Below, piece by piece: positions 34,320 to 42,523 of a stretch of DNA of 64,000 bases. The stretch comes from Ignavibacteriales bacterium (GTDB taxonomy: Bacteria; Bacteroidota; Ignavibacteria; Ignavibacteriales; Melioribacteraceae). How positions within the stretch are numbered: the first letter of the stretch is position 1; every line of letters begins with the position of its first letter. The stretch spans positions 620,001 through 684,000 of the forward strand of contig JACKAA010000001.1 of NCBI GenBank assembly GCA_020635275.1, in the 5' to 3' direction. Under the pieces are notes generated by a model. It ran no database searches. It saw only the letters and a program-made list of their open reading frames with translations, and was not told the origin of the DNA. A program made the position numbers and the translations under genes.

Positions 34320-34961
34320 ATGCCTTCGTACTTATCTATATTAAGGTCAATAAGCATATATTCAATTTTTGCCTTATTTATTATTGTAGCATATTTATTA
34401 ATTATAAAAGGTAAAATTAGAGAAGTTGAATTTGCTTTGATTTATTATGTTTGGCTGCCTATTGCAGTTTTAACACAATTTTTAATGACGTATTTTAGAG
34501 TTGAACACTTCGGATCTAATTTGCCGGTCATGAATATTTATTTGATGATTGAATTCACCATTTTTGTTTATGTTCTTTTACAAATTAGATCTAAAACCAA
34601 AGGGATTAAAAATAATAATATTCTATGGATTGTAATTGTTTTGATTAGTTACATTACTCATTTGTTCGATGATTTTAATTCAATTCATAATGCAGCAATG
34701 TTATATATGTCAATTATTTATTTTCAAATAACAGTGAACTACATTGACTTAAATGAGATAGAAAAAATTTATAATGATCCATTTACACTTTTTAATATTG
34801 CTGTATTTATCAAAGCTTTTGGATATTCTTATTTTTTAATTTACCGTCTTGATTATAAATTTCCTTTAAGTATTTATAGTATTGTAAATCTAATGGTTCA
34901 GGTAATTTTGGTTATTACAATTTTATTTTACTATAAGAAAGAAAAAACAACAACAAATTAA
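34320..34961 (+). CDS. seven-helix membrane protein
   Basis: A 213-residue protein with hydrophobic helices near 9-29, 38-58, 71-89, 101-116, 123-141, 154-175 and 183-205, and a basic C-terminus. No charged transport motif is clear. It starts 5 bases after the stop of the 103-residue gene. Together with the palindromic boxes upstream, the pair looks like a regulated small-protein/membrane-protein unit. Confidence 0.7.
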   Translation: MPSYLSILRSISIYSIFALFIIVAYLLIIKGKIREVEFALIYYVWLPIAVLTQFLMTYFRVEHFGSNLPVMNIYLMIEFTIFVYVLLQIRSKTKGIKNNNILWIVIVLISYITHLFDDFNSIHNAAMLYMSIIYFQITVNYIDLNEIEKIYNDPFTLFNIAVFIKAFGYSYFLIYRLDYKFPLSIYSIVNLMVQVILVITILFYYKKEKTTTN

Positions 34962-35000
34962 GTGTTTTTATATTACAAAGATTTCTATTAAAATTAATTT

Positions 35001-35957
35001 TTACTTTAAAAGTTTACTTAATTGAATTTCGGAAACTTTGAACACAGTTCCGTGACGTAATCCAATTGGATATTGCAGACTATCTGATTTATCTTCCCAA
35101 TTTTTTAAATCACTGGAAACTAAAACTCCATATTTGCCCAATCTGTATTTATCAAAGTACAAATGCCATTTCTTATTTATTTTAACAACAGTTGGGCCTT
35201 CTGCCCAATAATCTCCTGTTATAGGTTTTGTGGATTCACTATATGGCCCAACTGCATTATTACTTTTTGCAATTCTAATATTTTTTTGCGGTATAAATGG
35301 TTTATTAGTTTCATCTTTAATAAACATTAAATATTCATCGCCAGCATTAATTATTGTTGCATCAATTACATTAAATCCTTTATCATAAAAAACTTTTGTT
35401 TCTGAAAAATCATCAAAATCTCTAGTTGTTGTGTAATAAATTCTGTGATTATAACCCTGACCTTCTTTTCCATTATTATCTTGATAATCGGTTTCGGGGA
35501 ATCTTCCGGGTATTGTTGTTGACCAAAATATTAAATACTGATTTTCTTGATCATCAAAAAATATTTCCGGAGCCCAACAATTTTTGGCTTCAGATTCATG
35601 CTCCATGACTGGAATATACTTTTGTTCAGACCAATTAATTAAATCTTCTGAATTAGCATAACCAATTCCCTTTGCATTCCAGCTTACTGTCCAAACCATA
35701 TGAAATTTTCCGTCATTACCAGCAATTATACAAGGATCTCTCATTAATTTATCATTTCCAACTTTTGGTTTCAAAAACGAACTATCTTCTTTTAATGAAA
35801 TCCATTTAAGTCCATCATAACTGTAAGCTAAATGAAGTCCGTCCTCTCCATTACCTTTAAAGTAGGAAAACAAATATGCTTCTTTTGTCTTTTGGGAACA
35901 GCCTAAAATGAGCAATAACAAAACACTAAAAATATTTTTATAATTTTTATAGATCAT
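35001..35957 (-). CDS. GH43-like five-bladed propeller lipoprotein
   Basis: A 318-residue protein with a lipoprotein signal (LLLILGC, Cys20). The propeller landmarks of GH43-type hydrolases are seen: MRDPCIIAGNDGKFHMVWT (Asp at the base position), CWAPEIFFDD and WAEGPTVVKINKKWHLYFD (Glu in EGP). The probable activity is on arabinose- or xylose-containing side chains; the exact sugar is not known. It lies about 5 kb before the main glycan cluster. Confidence 0.8.
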   Translation of the reverse strand: MIYKNYKNIFSVLLLLILGCSQKTKEAYLFSYFKGNGEDGLHLAYSYDGLKWISLKEDSSFLKPKVGNDKLMRDPCIIAGNDGKFHMVWTVSWNAKGIGYANSEDLINWSEQKYIPVMEHESEAKNCWAPEIFFDDQENQYLIFWSTTIPGRFPETDYQDNNGKEGQGYNHRIYYTTTRDFDDFSETKVFYDKGFNVIDATIINAGDEYLMFIKDETNKPFIPQKNIRIAKSNNAVGPYSESTKPITGDYWAEGPTVVKINKKWHLYFDKYRLGKYGVLVSSDLKNWEDKSDSLQYPIGLRHGTVFKVSEIQLSKLLK

Positions 35958-35976
35958 TATTAAACTTCCATGAGTT

Positions 35977-36570
35977 TTAAACTTTTTTAAAATTTATTGT
36001 CATTCCATTTTTTGATTCGAATTTATCAAGTAACTTAAAATTATAATTAGTTACTAAATTATTTATTTTATCAAACGATAAAAAATCAGGATCCCCCTTC
36101 ATTTCAGTTATAGATAATATTCCTCCAAAATCCAAAATTTCATATATTGATTTAATACAATTTTCTATATCAATTATTTCACCAAGTACCGTTACTAAAA
36201 ATACAATGTTAAATTGTCTTTGCAGAAATGGTAATCTTTCTGCATTTCCTTGTAAGAGAAAACCATTATTAAGATTTTTATTTTTAATTTTTTTTCCAGC
36301 CCTTAATAACATTTCTTTTTGTATATCAAAAATTATTATAAAACCATTTGGTATTCTTTTTGCAACTTCAACACTAAAGTATCCTGGTCCTGATCCAATT
36401 TCAAGAACTATAGAGTTTTCTTGGAGATGTAAATAATTTGATAATTGCTTTGGTGATAAAATAAGCTTTCTTAGTTGAGTATCAAGCAAAAATGAAAGTT
36501 CATGTGGATAAATTCCTTTACCGACAAATCTATTCCAAATGTCCTTAAATTTATTAATTTTATTAAGCAT
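35977..36570 (-). CDS. class I SAM-dependent methyltransferase
   Basis: A 197-residue protein with motif I VLEIGSGPGYFSVEVA at about 54-69 and the acidic motif II end (IIFDIQKEML). It is of the small methyltransferase 11/25 form; substrate unknown. It starts upstream of the GH43-like gene on the same strand, 19 bases away. Confidence 0.85.
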   Translation of the reverse strand: MLNKINKFKDIWNRFVGKGIYPHELSFLLDTQLRKLILSPKQLSNYLHLQENSIVLEIGSGPGYFSVEVAKRIPNGFIIIFDIQKEMLLRAGKKIKNKNLNNGFLLQGNAERLPFLQRQFNIVFLVTVLGEIIDIENCIKSIYEILDFGGILSITEMKGDPDFLSFDKINNLVTNYNFKLLDKFESKNGMTINFKKV

Positions 36571-36904
36571 TTTGAATTATGACAAAAAAATGAAATATGT
36601 TATAAATAGAATTTGAATATAAAACAAAAAGTGAATAATATTTACTTAATTTCTCTAAAATATTTGTATCGTTAAAGTTAAATTTCTCATTATTAACAAA
36701 GAATTTCTCAAGCCTACAAAATTTTATTCTATTTATAAATTTTTATGCATAAATATTTAATTTTTCGAAAAAAAATATTCTTTTTTAGCTTCTGAACTTT
36801 GGCTTACTAATTGTTAATTAAATACAAATTATAAAGCATATCTCGTCTATTTTTTATTTTATTTTTTATAGAAAAATGTTATATAAACATAAAAGAGGTG
36901 TTAA
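36571..36904. other. 334-base gap with no gene
   Basis: AT-rich divergent region between the methyltransferase and the gene at 36905. Only AGAGGTG, just before the 36905 ATG, looks like a functional ribosome binding site. No repeat or terminator is seen. Confidence 0.6.
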
Positions 36905-37681
36905 ATGAAACGATATCTTTACCTATCGCTATTACCCGAAGCTTTAATTGCCTCAATGCTTCCACCGGAACAATTCGGTAATTATTTAGCGGTAGGAACA
37001 AAAAAAAGAACACGCGGCCAAGCAATGTTTTTTGAAGTAGATCCGGATTTTGAAAGCAACTATTTTAATTTGGCAGATATTGAAAAGTTATGTAAACCCC
37101 ACACGGACGGAACTCCAAAAAGATCAAAATATTTTTCAATTTATAGGGTTTTAGAAAATATACCTTTAACTCAGCTTAAAAAACTTTATTTAGTTACTGA
37201 TGATGGCAGAGTTCTTGGTATTGATAAGGCGGAATATTCACCAAAAAATGACACAAAACTAAGACTTTATCAACAGCTTTGTCCTGTTAATCCAAGAGTA
37301 GCCAGCTCATTGGAACCTCAAGAATTTGCAAAATTTATAACAAATACTTCAAACCCAATATCAGTCCCTAAAATTGTATTTGTTCAATTAGGCTTGCATG
37401 ATTTAGCGATCGATCCAGTAAATGGATCAGATGAAAATCTTCCATTCCCAAATATTCAGCATTTACGCGATTGTTTAACTGAATTAAAACTTGCTAAAGA
37501 TAAACCGACAAAAACAGTAATACGTTTTATGCAGGGTGATCTATTATATCGTACAATTAAAAATGGTTTTTTTGTAGGCGACCAGAATAATTTTATTTTC
37601 TATAAATTCCCGTCAATCAATGAATTAGAAAACGAATACTATACATGGTGGCGTTCAGCATTAGTATTAGGTTTCCGTTAA
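36905..37681 (+). CDS. conserved-type hypothetical protein
   Basis: A 258-residue soluble protein beginning MKRYLYLSLLPEALIASMLPPEQFGNYLAVG. It has no signal peptide. I recognise no domain. The even, moderately conserved-looking composition, the good Shine-Dalgarno and the short 44-base gap to the pyrophosphatase gene support a real gene, possibly co-expressed with it. Confidence 0.75.
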   Translation: MKRYLYLSLLPEALIASMLPPEQFGNYLAVGTKKRTRGQAMFFEVDPDFESNYFNLADIEKLCKPHTDGTPKRSKYFSIYRVLENIPLTQLKKLYLVTDDGRVLGIDKAEYSPKNDTKLRLYQQLCPVNPRVASSLEPQEFAKFITNTSNPISVPKIVFVQLGLHDLAIDPVNGSDENLPFPNIQHLRDCLTELKLAKDKPTKTVIRFMQGDLLYRTIKNGFFVGDQNNFIFYKFPSINELENEYYTWWRSALVLGFR

Positions 37682-37725
37682 TAATTATCAATAAGATAAA
37701 ATGAAAAAAGAATTTGGAGTTTAAT

Positions 37726-39921
37726 ATGGTAAACGAACTTTTTTGGATAGTACCAGTTTGTTCAATAATTGCACTTGCATTCGCGTGGTTTTTCTTTAAA
37801 CAAGTTATGAAAGAAAGCGAAGGCAATGATCAAATGAAAAAAATTGCTCTTTATGTTAGAAATGGAGCTATGGCTTACTTAAAACAACAGTATAAAATTG
37901 TTGGATTGTTCTTTATTGTAATAACAATAATCTTTTCAATAATGGCTTATGGACTGGAAGTTCAAAATCCATGGGTTCCTTTTGCATTTATAACTGGAGG
38001 TTTCTTCTCTGGATTAGCAGGTTTCTTTGGAATGAAAACAGCAACTTACGCATCAGCCAGAACTGCAAATGCTGCTGAAAAATCACTTAATGCAGGATTA
38101 AAAATTGCTTTCCGGAGCGGATCAGTAATGGGATTGGTAGTTGTTGGACTAGGATTGTTTGATATTTCATTATGGTTTTATGTGCTTAATATTTTTTATC
38201 CAACTACATTAACAGATGGACATAATTTAATTTTAATAACAACAACAATGTTAACGTTTGGTATGGGTGCTTCGGCTCAAGCTTTATTTGCTAGAGTCGG
38301 TGGTGGAATTTTTACAAAAGCTGCTGATGTTGGAGGTGACCTTGTAGGAAAAGTTGAAGCTGGAATTCCAGAAGATGATCCAAGAAATCCAGCAACAATT
38401 GCAGATAATGTTGGAGACAATGTTGGTGATGTTGCAGGTATGGGAGCGGATTTGTATGAATCTTATTGCGGTTCAATTTTAGCTACGGCCGCTTTAGGTG
38501 CATCAGCATTTTATACAAATCCTGAAATGCAATTTAAAGCAGTAATTGCTCCAATGCTTATTGCTGCTGTTGGAATAATACTTTCAATTTTGGGAATATT
38601 TTTAGTTAGAACAAAAGAAAATGCTTCTCAAAAGGAATTGCTTAAAGCATTGGGAAGAGGAATTAATATAAGTTCAGCTCTAATTGTGATATTCTCACTT
38701 GTTATTATTTTGATGTTAAATCTCGAAAACGGACTTGGAATTTGGGGATCAATTGTAACAGGATTATTAACTGGAAGTTTAATAGGTAAAGCAACAGAAT
38801 ATTATACATCGCACTCATATTCACCTACTAAACATATTGCAGAAAGTTCAAAAACTGGTCCGGCAACTGTAATAATTTCAGGTTTGGGAATTGGTATGAT
38901 TTCAACTGCCATTCCAGTTTTAGCTGTTGTAGTTGGAATTATTTTTTCATTCTTGTTCGCTACACATTTTGATATAAACAATATTGGTATGGGACTTTAT
39001 GGTATTGGAATAGCCGCTGTAGGTATGCTTTCTACTTTGGGTATTACACTTGCCACTGATGCATACGGGCCTATTGCTGATAATGCCGGAGGAAACGCTG
39101 AAATGAGCGGACTTGGAGAATATGTTAGAAAAAGAACTGATGCCCTTGATGCTTTAGGAAATACTACCGCAGCAACTGGAAAAGGATTTGCAATTGGATC
39201 TGCTGCATTAACAGCTTTAGCTCTTTTGGCATCATACATTGAAGAATTAAAAATAGGATTACTTAGAATTGGACAGGATGTTATTAGTCTGGGAAATGGA
39301 GTAAATATTAAAACGGCCGAAGCTACGTTAACCGATTTTATGAAATATTACGAAGTACATTTAATGAATCCAAAGGTACTTATTGGAGTATTTATTGGTT
39401 CAATGATGGCATTTATATTTTGCGGATTAACAATGCAGGCTGTAGGAAGAGCCGCTCAAAAGATGGTTGATGAGGTAAGGAGACAATTTAGAGAAATTAA
39501 AGGAATTTTGGAAGGAACCGGTGAACCTGACTATGCTAAGTGTGTTGAAATCTCAACCAAAGGAGCTCAAATTGAAATGATACTTCCATCAATATTAGCA
39601 ATCTTGATCCCAATACTTATGGGAATAGTTTTGGGTGTTGCCGGTGTAATGGGATTATTAGCAGGTTCACTAGGTACAGGTTTTGTACTTGCAGTTTTTA
39701 TGGCAAATTCCGGCGGAGCTTGGGATAATGCAAAAAAATATGTTGAAGAAGGTCATTTAGGCGGTAAAGGTTCTCAATGTCATAAAGCTACAGTAATAGG
39801 AGATACAGTCGGTGATCCATTTAAAGATACATCTGGTCCAAGCTTGAACATTCTTATTAAATTGATGAGTATGGTTGCAATAGTTATGAGCGGATTGACA
39901 GTTGCTTTCAGCTTACTTTAA
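37726..39921 (+). CDS. hppA: membrane-bound, cation-pumping pyrophosphatase
   Basis: Start at 37726 is preferred because TTGGAG lies 7 bases upstream; this gives 731 residues. It has about 16 membrane helices. The pyrophosphate site is seen as DVGGDLVGKVEAGIPEDDPRNPATIADNVGDNVGD. The segment GNTTAATGKG has Ala, not Lys, after TTA, which marks the K+-dependent subfamily. Whether it pumps H+ or Na+ cannot be told. It couples PPi hydrolysis to an ion gradient. Confidence 0.96.
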   Translation: MVNELFWIVPVCSIIALAFAWFFFKQVMKESEGNDQMKKIALYVRNGAMAYLKQQYKIVGLFFIVITIIFSIMAYGLEVQNPWVPFAFITGGFFSGLAGFFGMKTATYASARTANAAEKSLNAGLKIAFRSGSVMGLVVVGLGLFDISLWFYVLNIFYPTTLTDGHNLILITTTMLTFGMGASAQALFARVGGGIFTKAADVGGDLVGKVEAGIPEDDPRNPATIADNVGDNVGDVAGMGADLYESYCGSILATAALGASAFYTNPEMQFKAVIAPMLIAAVGIILSILGIFLVRTKENASQKELLKALGRGINISSALIVIFSLVIILMLNLENGLGIWGSIVTGLLTGSLIGKATEYYTSHSYSPTKHIAESSKTGPATVIISGLGIGMISTAIPVLAVVVGIIFSFLFATHFDINNIGMGLYGIGIAAVGMLSTLGITLATDAYGPIADNAGGNAEMSGLGEYVRKRTDALDALGNTTAATGKGFAIGSAALTALALLASYIEELKIGLLRIGQDVISLGNGVNIKTAEATLTDFMKYYEVHLMNPKVLIGVFIGSMMAFIFCGLTMQAVGRAAQKMVDEVRRQFREIKGILEGTGEPDYAKCVEISTKGAQIEMILPSILAILIPILMGIVLGVAGVMGLLAGSLGTGFVLAVFMANSGGAWDNAKKYVEEGHLGGKGSQCHKATVIGDTVGDPFKDTSGPSLNILIKLMSMVAIVMSGLTVAFSLL

Positions 39922-39939
39922 TGATTAATATAAATTATA

Positions 39940-39976
39940 AAGGGAATATTATTAATTCATATTAATATTCCCTTTT
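39940..39976 (+). terminator. intrinsic terminator of hppA
   Basis: AAGGGAATATTA pairs with TAATATTCCCTTTT across a nine-base loop, with a T-run at the end. It lies 18 bases after the stop of the pyrophosphatase gene. Confidence 0.8.
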
Positions 39977-40081
39977 CTGCAATACATTTTTAACTAATCA
40001 AGTTAGATTTTCTTTTCCTCAAACCATTAAAAATTCAAAACACATTTTTGAAGAATAGCATAAATTATTTATTTTTACACC

Positions 40082-40154
40082 GCACCCTTAGCTCAGTTGG
40101 TAGAGCATCTGACTCTTAATCAGCAGGTCGGCGGTTCGAGCCCGCCAGGGTGCA
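40082..40154 (+). tRNA. tRNA-Lys (anticodon CTT)
   Basis: The cloverleaf is complete: acceptor GCACCCT/AGGGTGC, D-stem GCTC/GAGC, anticodon loop CTCTTAA (CTT reading AAG), T-arm GGCGG-TTCGAGC-CCGCC. The anticodon stem has one T-C mismatch at the top. The 3' CCA is not encoded. It lies between the pyrophosphatase and the glycan cluster. Confidence 0.97.
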
Positions 40155-40166
40155 CTAGAAAGTCAG

Positions 40167-40192
40167 AAAACCGTCTGATCATAGGCGGTTTT
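40167..40192 (+). terminator. terminator after tRNA-Lys
   Basis: AAAACCGTCT-gatcat-AGGCGGTTTT forms a 10-bp stem (one G-T pair) followed by T. It lies 12 bases after the tRNA. Confidence 0.8.
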
Positions 40193-40973
40193 ACATATTA
40201 TTACTAAACAAAATTCAAATATTTAAAGAACTATTTATATTAAATATTGCACTCATTTGTAGGTAATACTAGTATAATTTATTCCTAGTAATTTTATTAA
40301 AATTTTTCTTAAAAATAAAATTGCATCTGATCAGAAAAATTTGAAAACTATATTTAGATAGACTAAATAATAAAAAATATATTGTTGTTCATCGTCAGAT
40401 TCAGAATATTAAAATAATTGACCGATTAGTATCTTACTTCTGACATCATCCATAAATCTTAAAAATCCAATAAAAATAAATTATATATGAGGAGAATTTT
40501 CATATGAATTATAAATATTCGTGTAATGGTTCAACGAAAAATTTCTTGAAATTGTAGTGAAAAAGCTTTGCGTAAATGGTTAAAGAAAGCCTAGAGACTA
40601 AGCTACATTCCACTTCATTTCATTTGCCTTGTAAGTAAAAATATCTTCATTTCATGACTGTATCTATTTTGGGGAACAATATAACTTTTTACACATCTAA
40701 ATTTTGTAAATATTAAGATATACTCCCTCTTTATCATTAGGTTTGAAGTAAGAGCCCAAAAGGGTATTCCTGAGTAGTAAACTTTATTTTGGGTCGGTTT
40801 TTTAGAATTCAATTATAATATATTTGGAAAAGTTAACTTTTTAATAGATAGATGTTTTAAAGAAAAATACTTATAAAAAAAAAATTATTATTACTTTTTT
40901 TTCTAGTTTTTTGAAGAAATTGTATAATGTTTAGTTAGTAAAGTATCCCAATCTTGAAGTAATAGTTTATTTC
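40193..40973. other. 781-base AT-rich gap with no supported gene
   Basis: Between the tRNA terminator and the glycan cluster. Only short ORFs are present, without ribosome binding sites. It has no integrase and no visible copy of the tRNA 3' end. It may be decayed sequence at the edge of an acquired block. Confidence 0.55.
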
Positions 40974-42515
40974 TTATGTATTATTTTTCTTCATCATTAT
41001 GTCCAATTTTATTTTTTTGTGTTTTTCAAATGAAATAAACGCCTTTTCTGCCTTTTTATCATTTATTAAAATTGATTGAATTATTGTACCATTCCCTTTA
41101 ATATTCAAATCAATAATTAAGTCTCTAATTTGGAGATTATACAATTTGATCTCATTAATATTTTTTGGTATACATGGAGTAATTTCTACACCTGTTGTTG
41201 AAAGATGAATTCCAGCTAAACCATTAACGAACATTCTAATAAAAGCAGTAGCGGCCCAAGTTTGTTTTTTTGCTGTCCACCAAACTAAAATTCCCTCATC
41301 TCCATTTTCCTGTAATCCTCCATAGATTTCACCATTAAATGGATGATAGATCTCTGCAAACTGCAAATCTCTATTTGCATGTTCAGCTAAATTGTAAAAT
41401 TCATGCCAAAATTTATCCGGCAACTTATTATCTGCACATATTTGTGCCCAAAACCCTTGAATCTGCGGCCAAATTGTGGCTGAGTGTCTACCAAAGTCAC
41501 TTAAATCATTGGCATTATAACGTTCTAAGTCCGGCCATCCGCAAGGAATTCCATGAGGAGCCACATACATATTTTCAATTATACTTTCTTTTTGTTTATC
41601 ATCTGCAATTCCAAATAATATGGCATAAGAATTTCCCAAAGTTTCTTGGTTATCACAGTTTCCAAATGGACCAATAAAAAATCTGTAAATACCTTTTTCT
41701 TCATTCCAAAAGTGTTTATTTATTGATTTTTTTAATTCCTCTGCTTTAAATAGTAAAGTATTTTCTTGGTTTAAATTCAGTTCTTTTGCCATTTTATTAG
41801 CTAATATGTACGCATTATAATATAGACAATTTGTTGATAGAGCCATCATAGGAATTCCAAATCCTTTATGAGAGATTTTATCTGGATGATACTTTGGCCA
41901 ACTATCAATAGCACTCTCACCTCCAGAATCACCATAAATTCCAAAATAAGCAGCAACTCCATCGCTCCATCCTGGTCCCATAAAAAGATTGTACTGCTCG
42001 TTCAGTTCAGTTTCTTCAAAATATTTTAATGAATTATTACAAGCTTGATAAGCTATTTTTAAAAATTCAATATTACCAGTACATAAGTAGTGATTCCATG
42101 CACCTGTAACCCAAACAATTGCATCCCAATATTGACCACCTATTCTTATACCATGCTCATCTTTAATTAGAACAGAAAGTAATGTATTTTCGGCAATTTT
42201 TGGTATAATGTAAGAAGCTCCATTCCATGAATTTATAGAAGCATCTCTTGTCCATGGTCTATCGTAATCCAATCCAGCTAAAATTACAGATTTATTTTTC
42301 TTTTGAATTGGAATTTCAAAATTTTGAATATTTGAAAAAAGATCACCAATTGCAATTCTGAAGGCAGTGTTAATGGACTGATTATCAGTTTCAATATGAG
42401 GAATATTTACTACCTGAATGTTTTTTTCTTTCAGTAGATTATTTGAATCGCATGAGCAAATTGTACATAGAAAAATAAAAATAAAATATACCTTTGATAA
42501 TAAAACTTTTTTCAT
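40974..42515 (-). CDS. six-hairpin glycosidase, lipoprotein (GH63/GH78-type clan)
   Basis: A 513-residue protein with a lipoprotein signal (TICSC, Cys22). The body is an (alpha/alpha)6-type fold: DYDRPWTRDASINSWNGASYIIP, then GGQYWDAIVWVTGAWNHYLCTG, and a C-terminal EIYGGLQENGDEGILVWWTAKKQTWAATAFIRMF. The acidic pattern resembles six-hairpin glycosidases of GH63, GH15 or GH78 type; the family is not settled. It follows the 734-residue gene in one operon, 8 bases away. Confidence 0.7.
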   Translation of the reverse strand: MKKVLLSKVYFIFIFLCTICSCDSNNLLKEKNIQVVNIPHIETDNQSINTAFRIAIGDLFSNIQNFEIPIQKKNKSVILAGLDYDRPWTRDASINSWNGASYIIPKIAENTLLSVLIKDEHGIRIGGQYWDAIVWVTGAWNHYLCTGNIEFLKIAYQACNNSLKYFEETELNEQYNLFMGPGWSDGVAAYFGIYGDSGGESAIDSWPKYHPDKISHKGFGIPMMALSTNCLYYNAYILANKMAKELNLNQENTLLFKAEELKKSINKHFWNEEKGIYRFFIGPFGNCDNQETLGNSYAILFGIADDKQKESIIENMYVAPHGIPCGWPDLERYNANDLSDFGRHSATIWPQIQGFWAQICADNKLPDKFWHEFYNLAEHANRDLQFAEIYHPFNGEIYGGLQENGDEGILVWWTAKKQTWAATAFIRMFVNGLAGIHLSTTGVEITPCIPKNINEIKLYNLQIRDLIIDLNIKGNGTIIQSILINDKKAEKAFISFEKHKKIKLDIMMKKNNT

Positions 42516-42523
42516 ATAATTAT

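Noticed and set aside
40615..40812. 65-residue minus-strand ORF in the gap after tRNA-Lys
   Set aside because: No ribosome binding site, no recognisable motif, and it stands in AT-rich decayed-looking DNA. It is probably a chance ORF.
40082..40973. Integrated phage or island attachment site at tRNA-Lys
   Set aside because: No integrase gene and no second copy of the tRNA 3' end were found by eye; only the glycan block next to it is suggestive.
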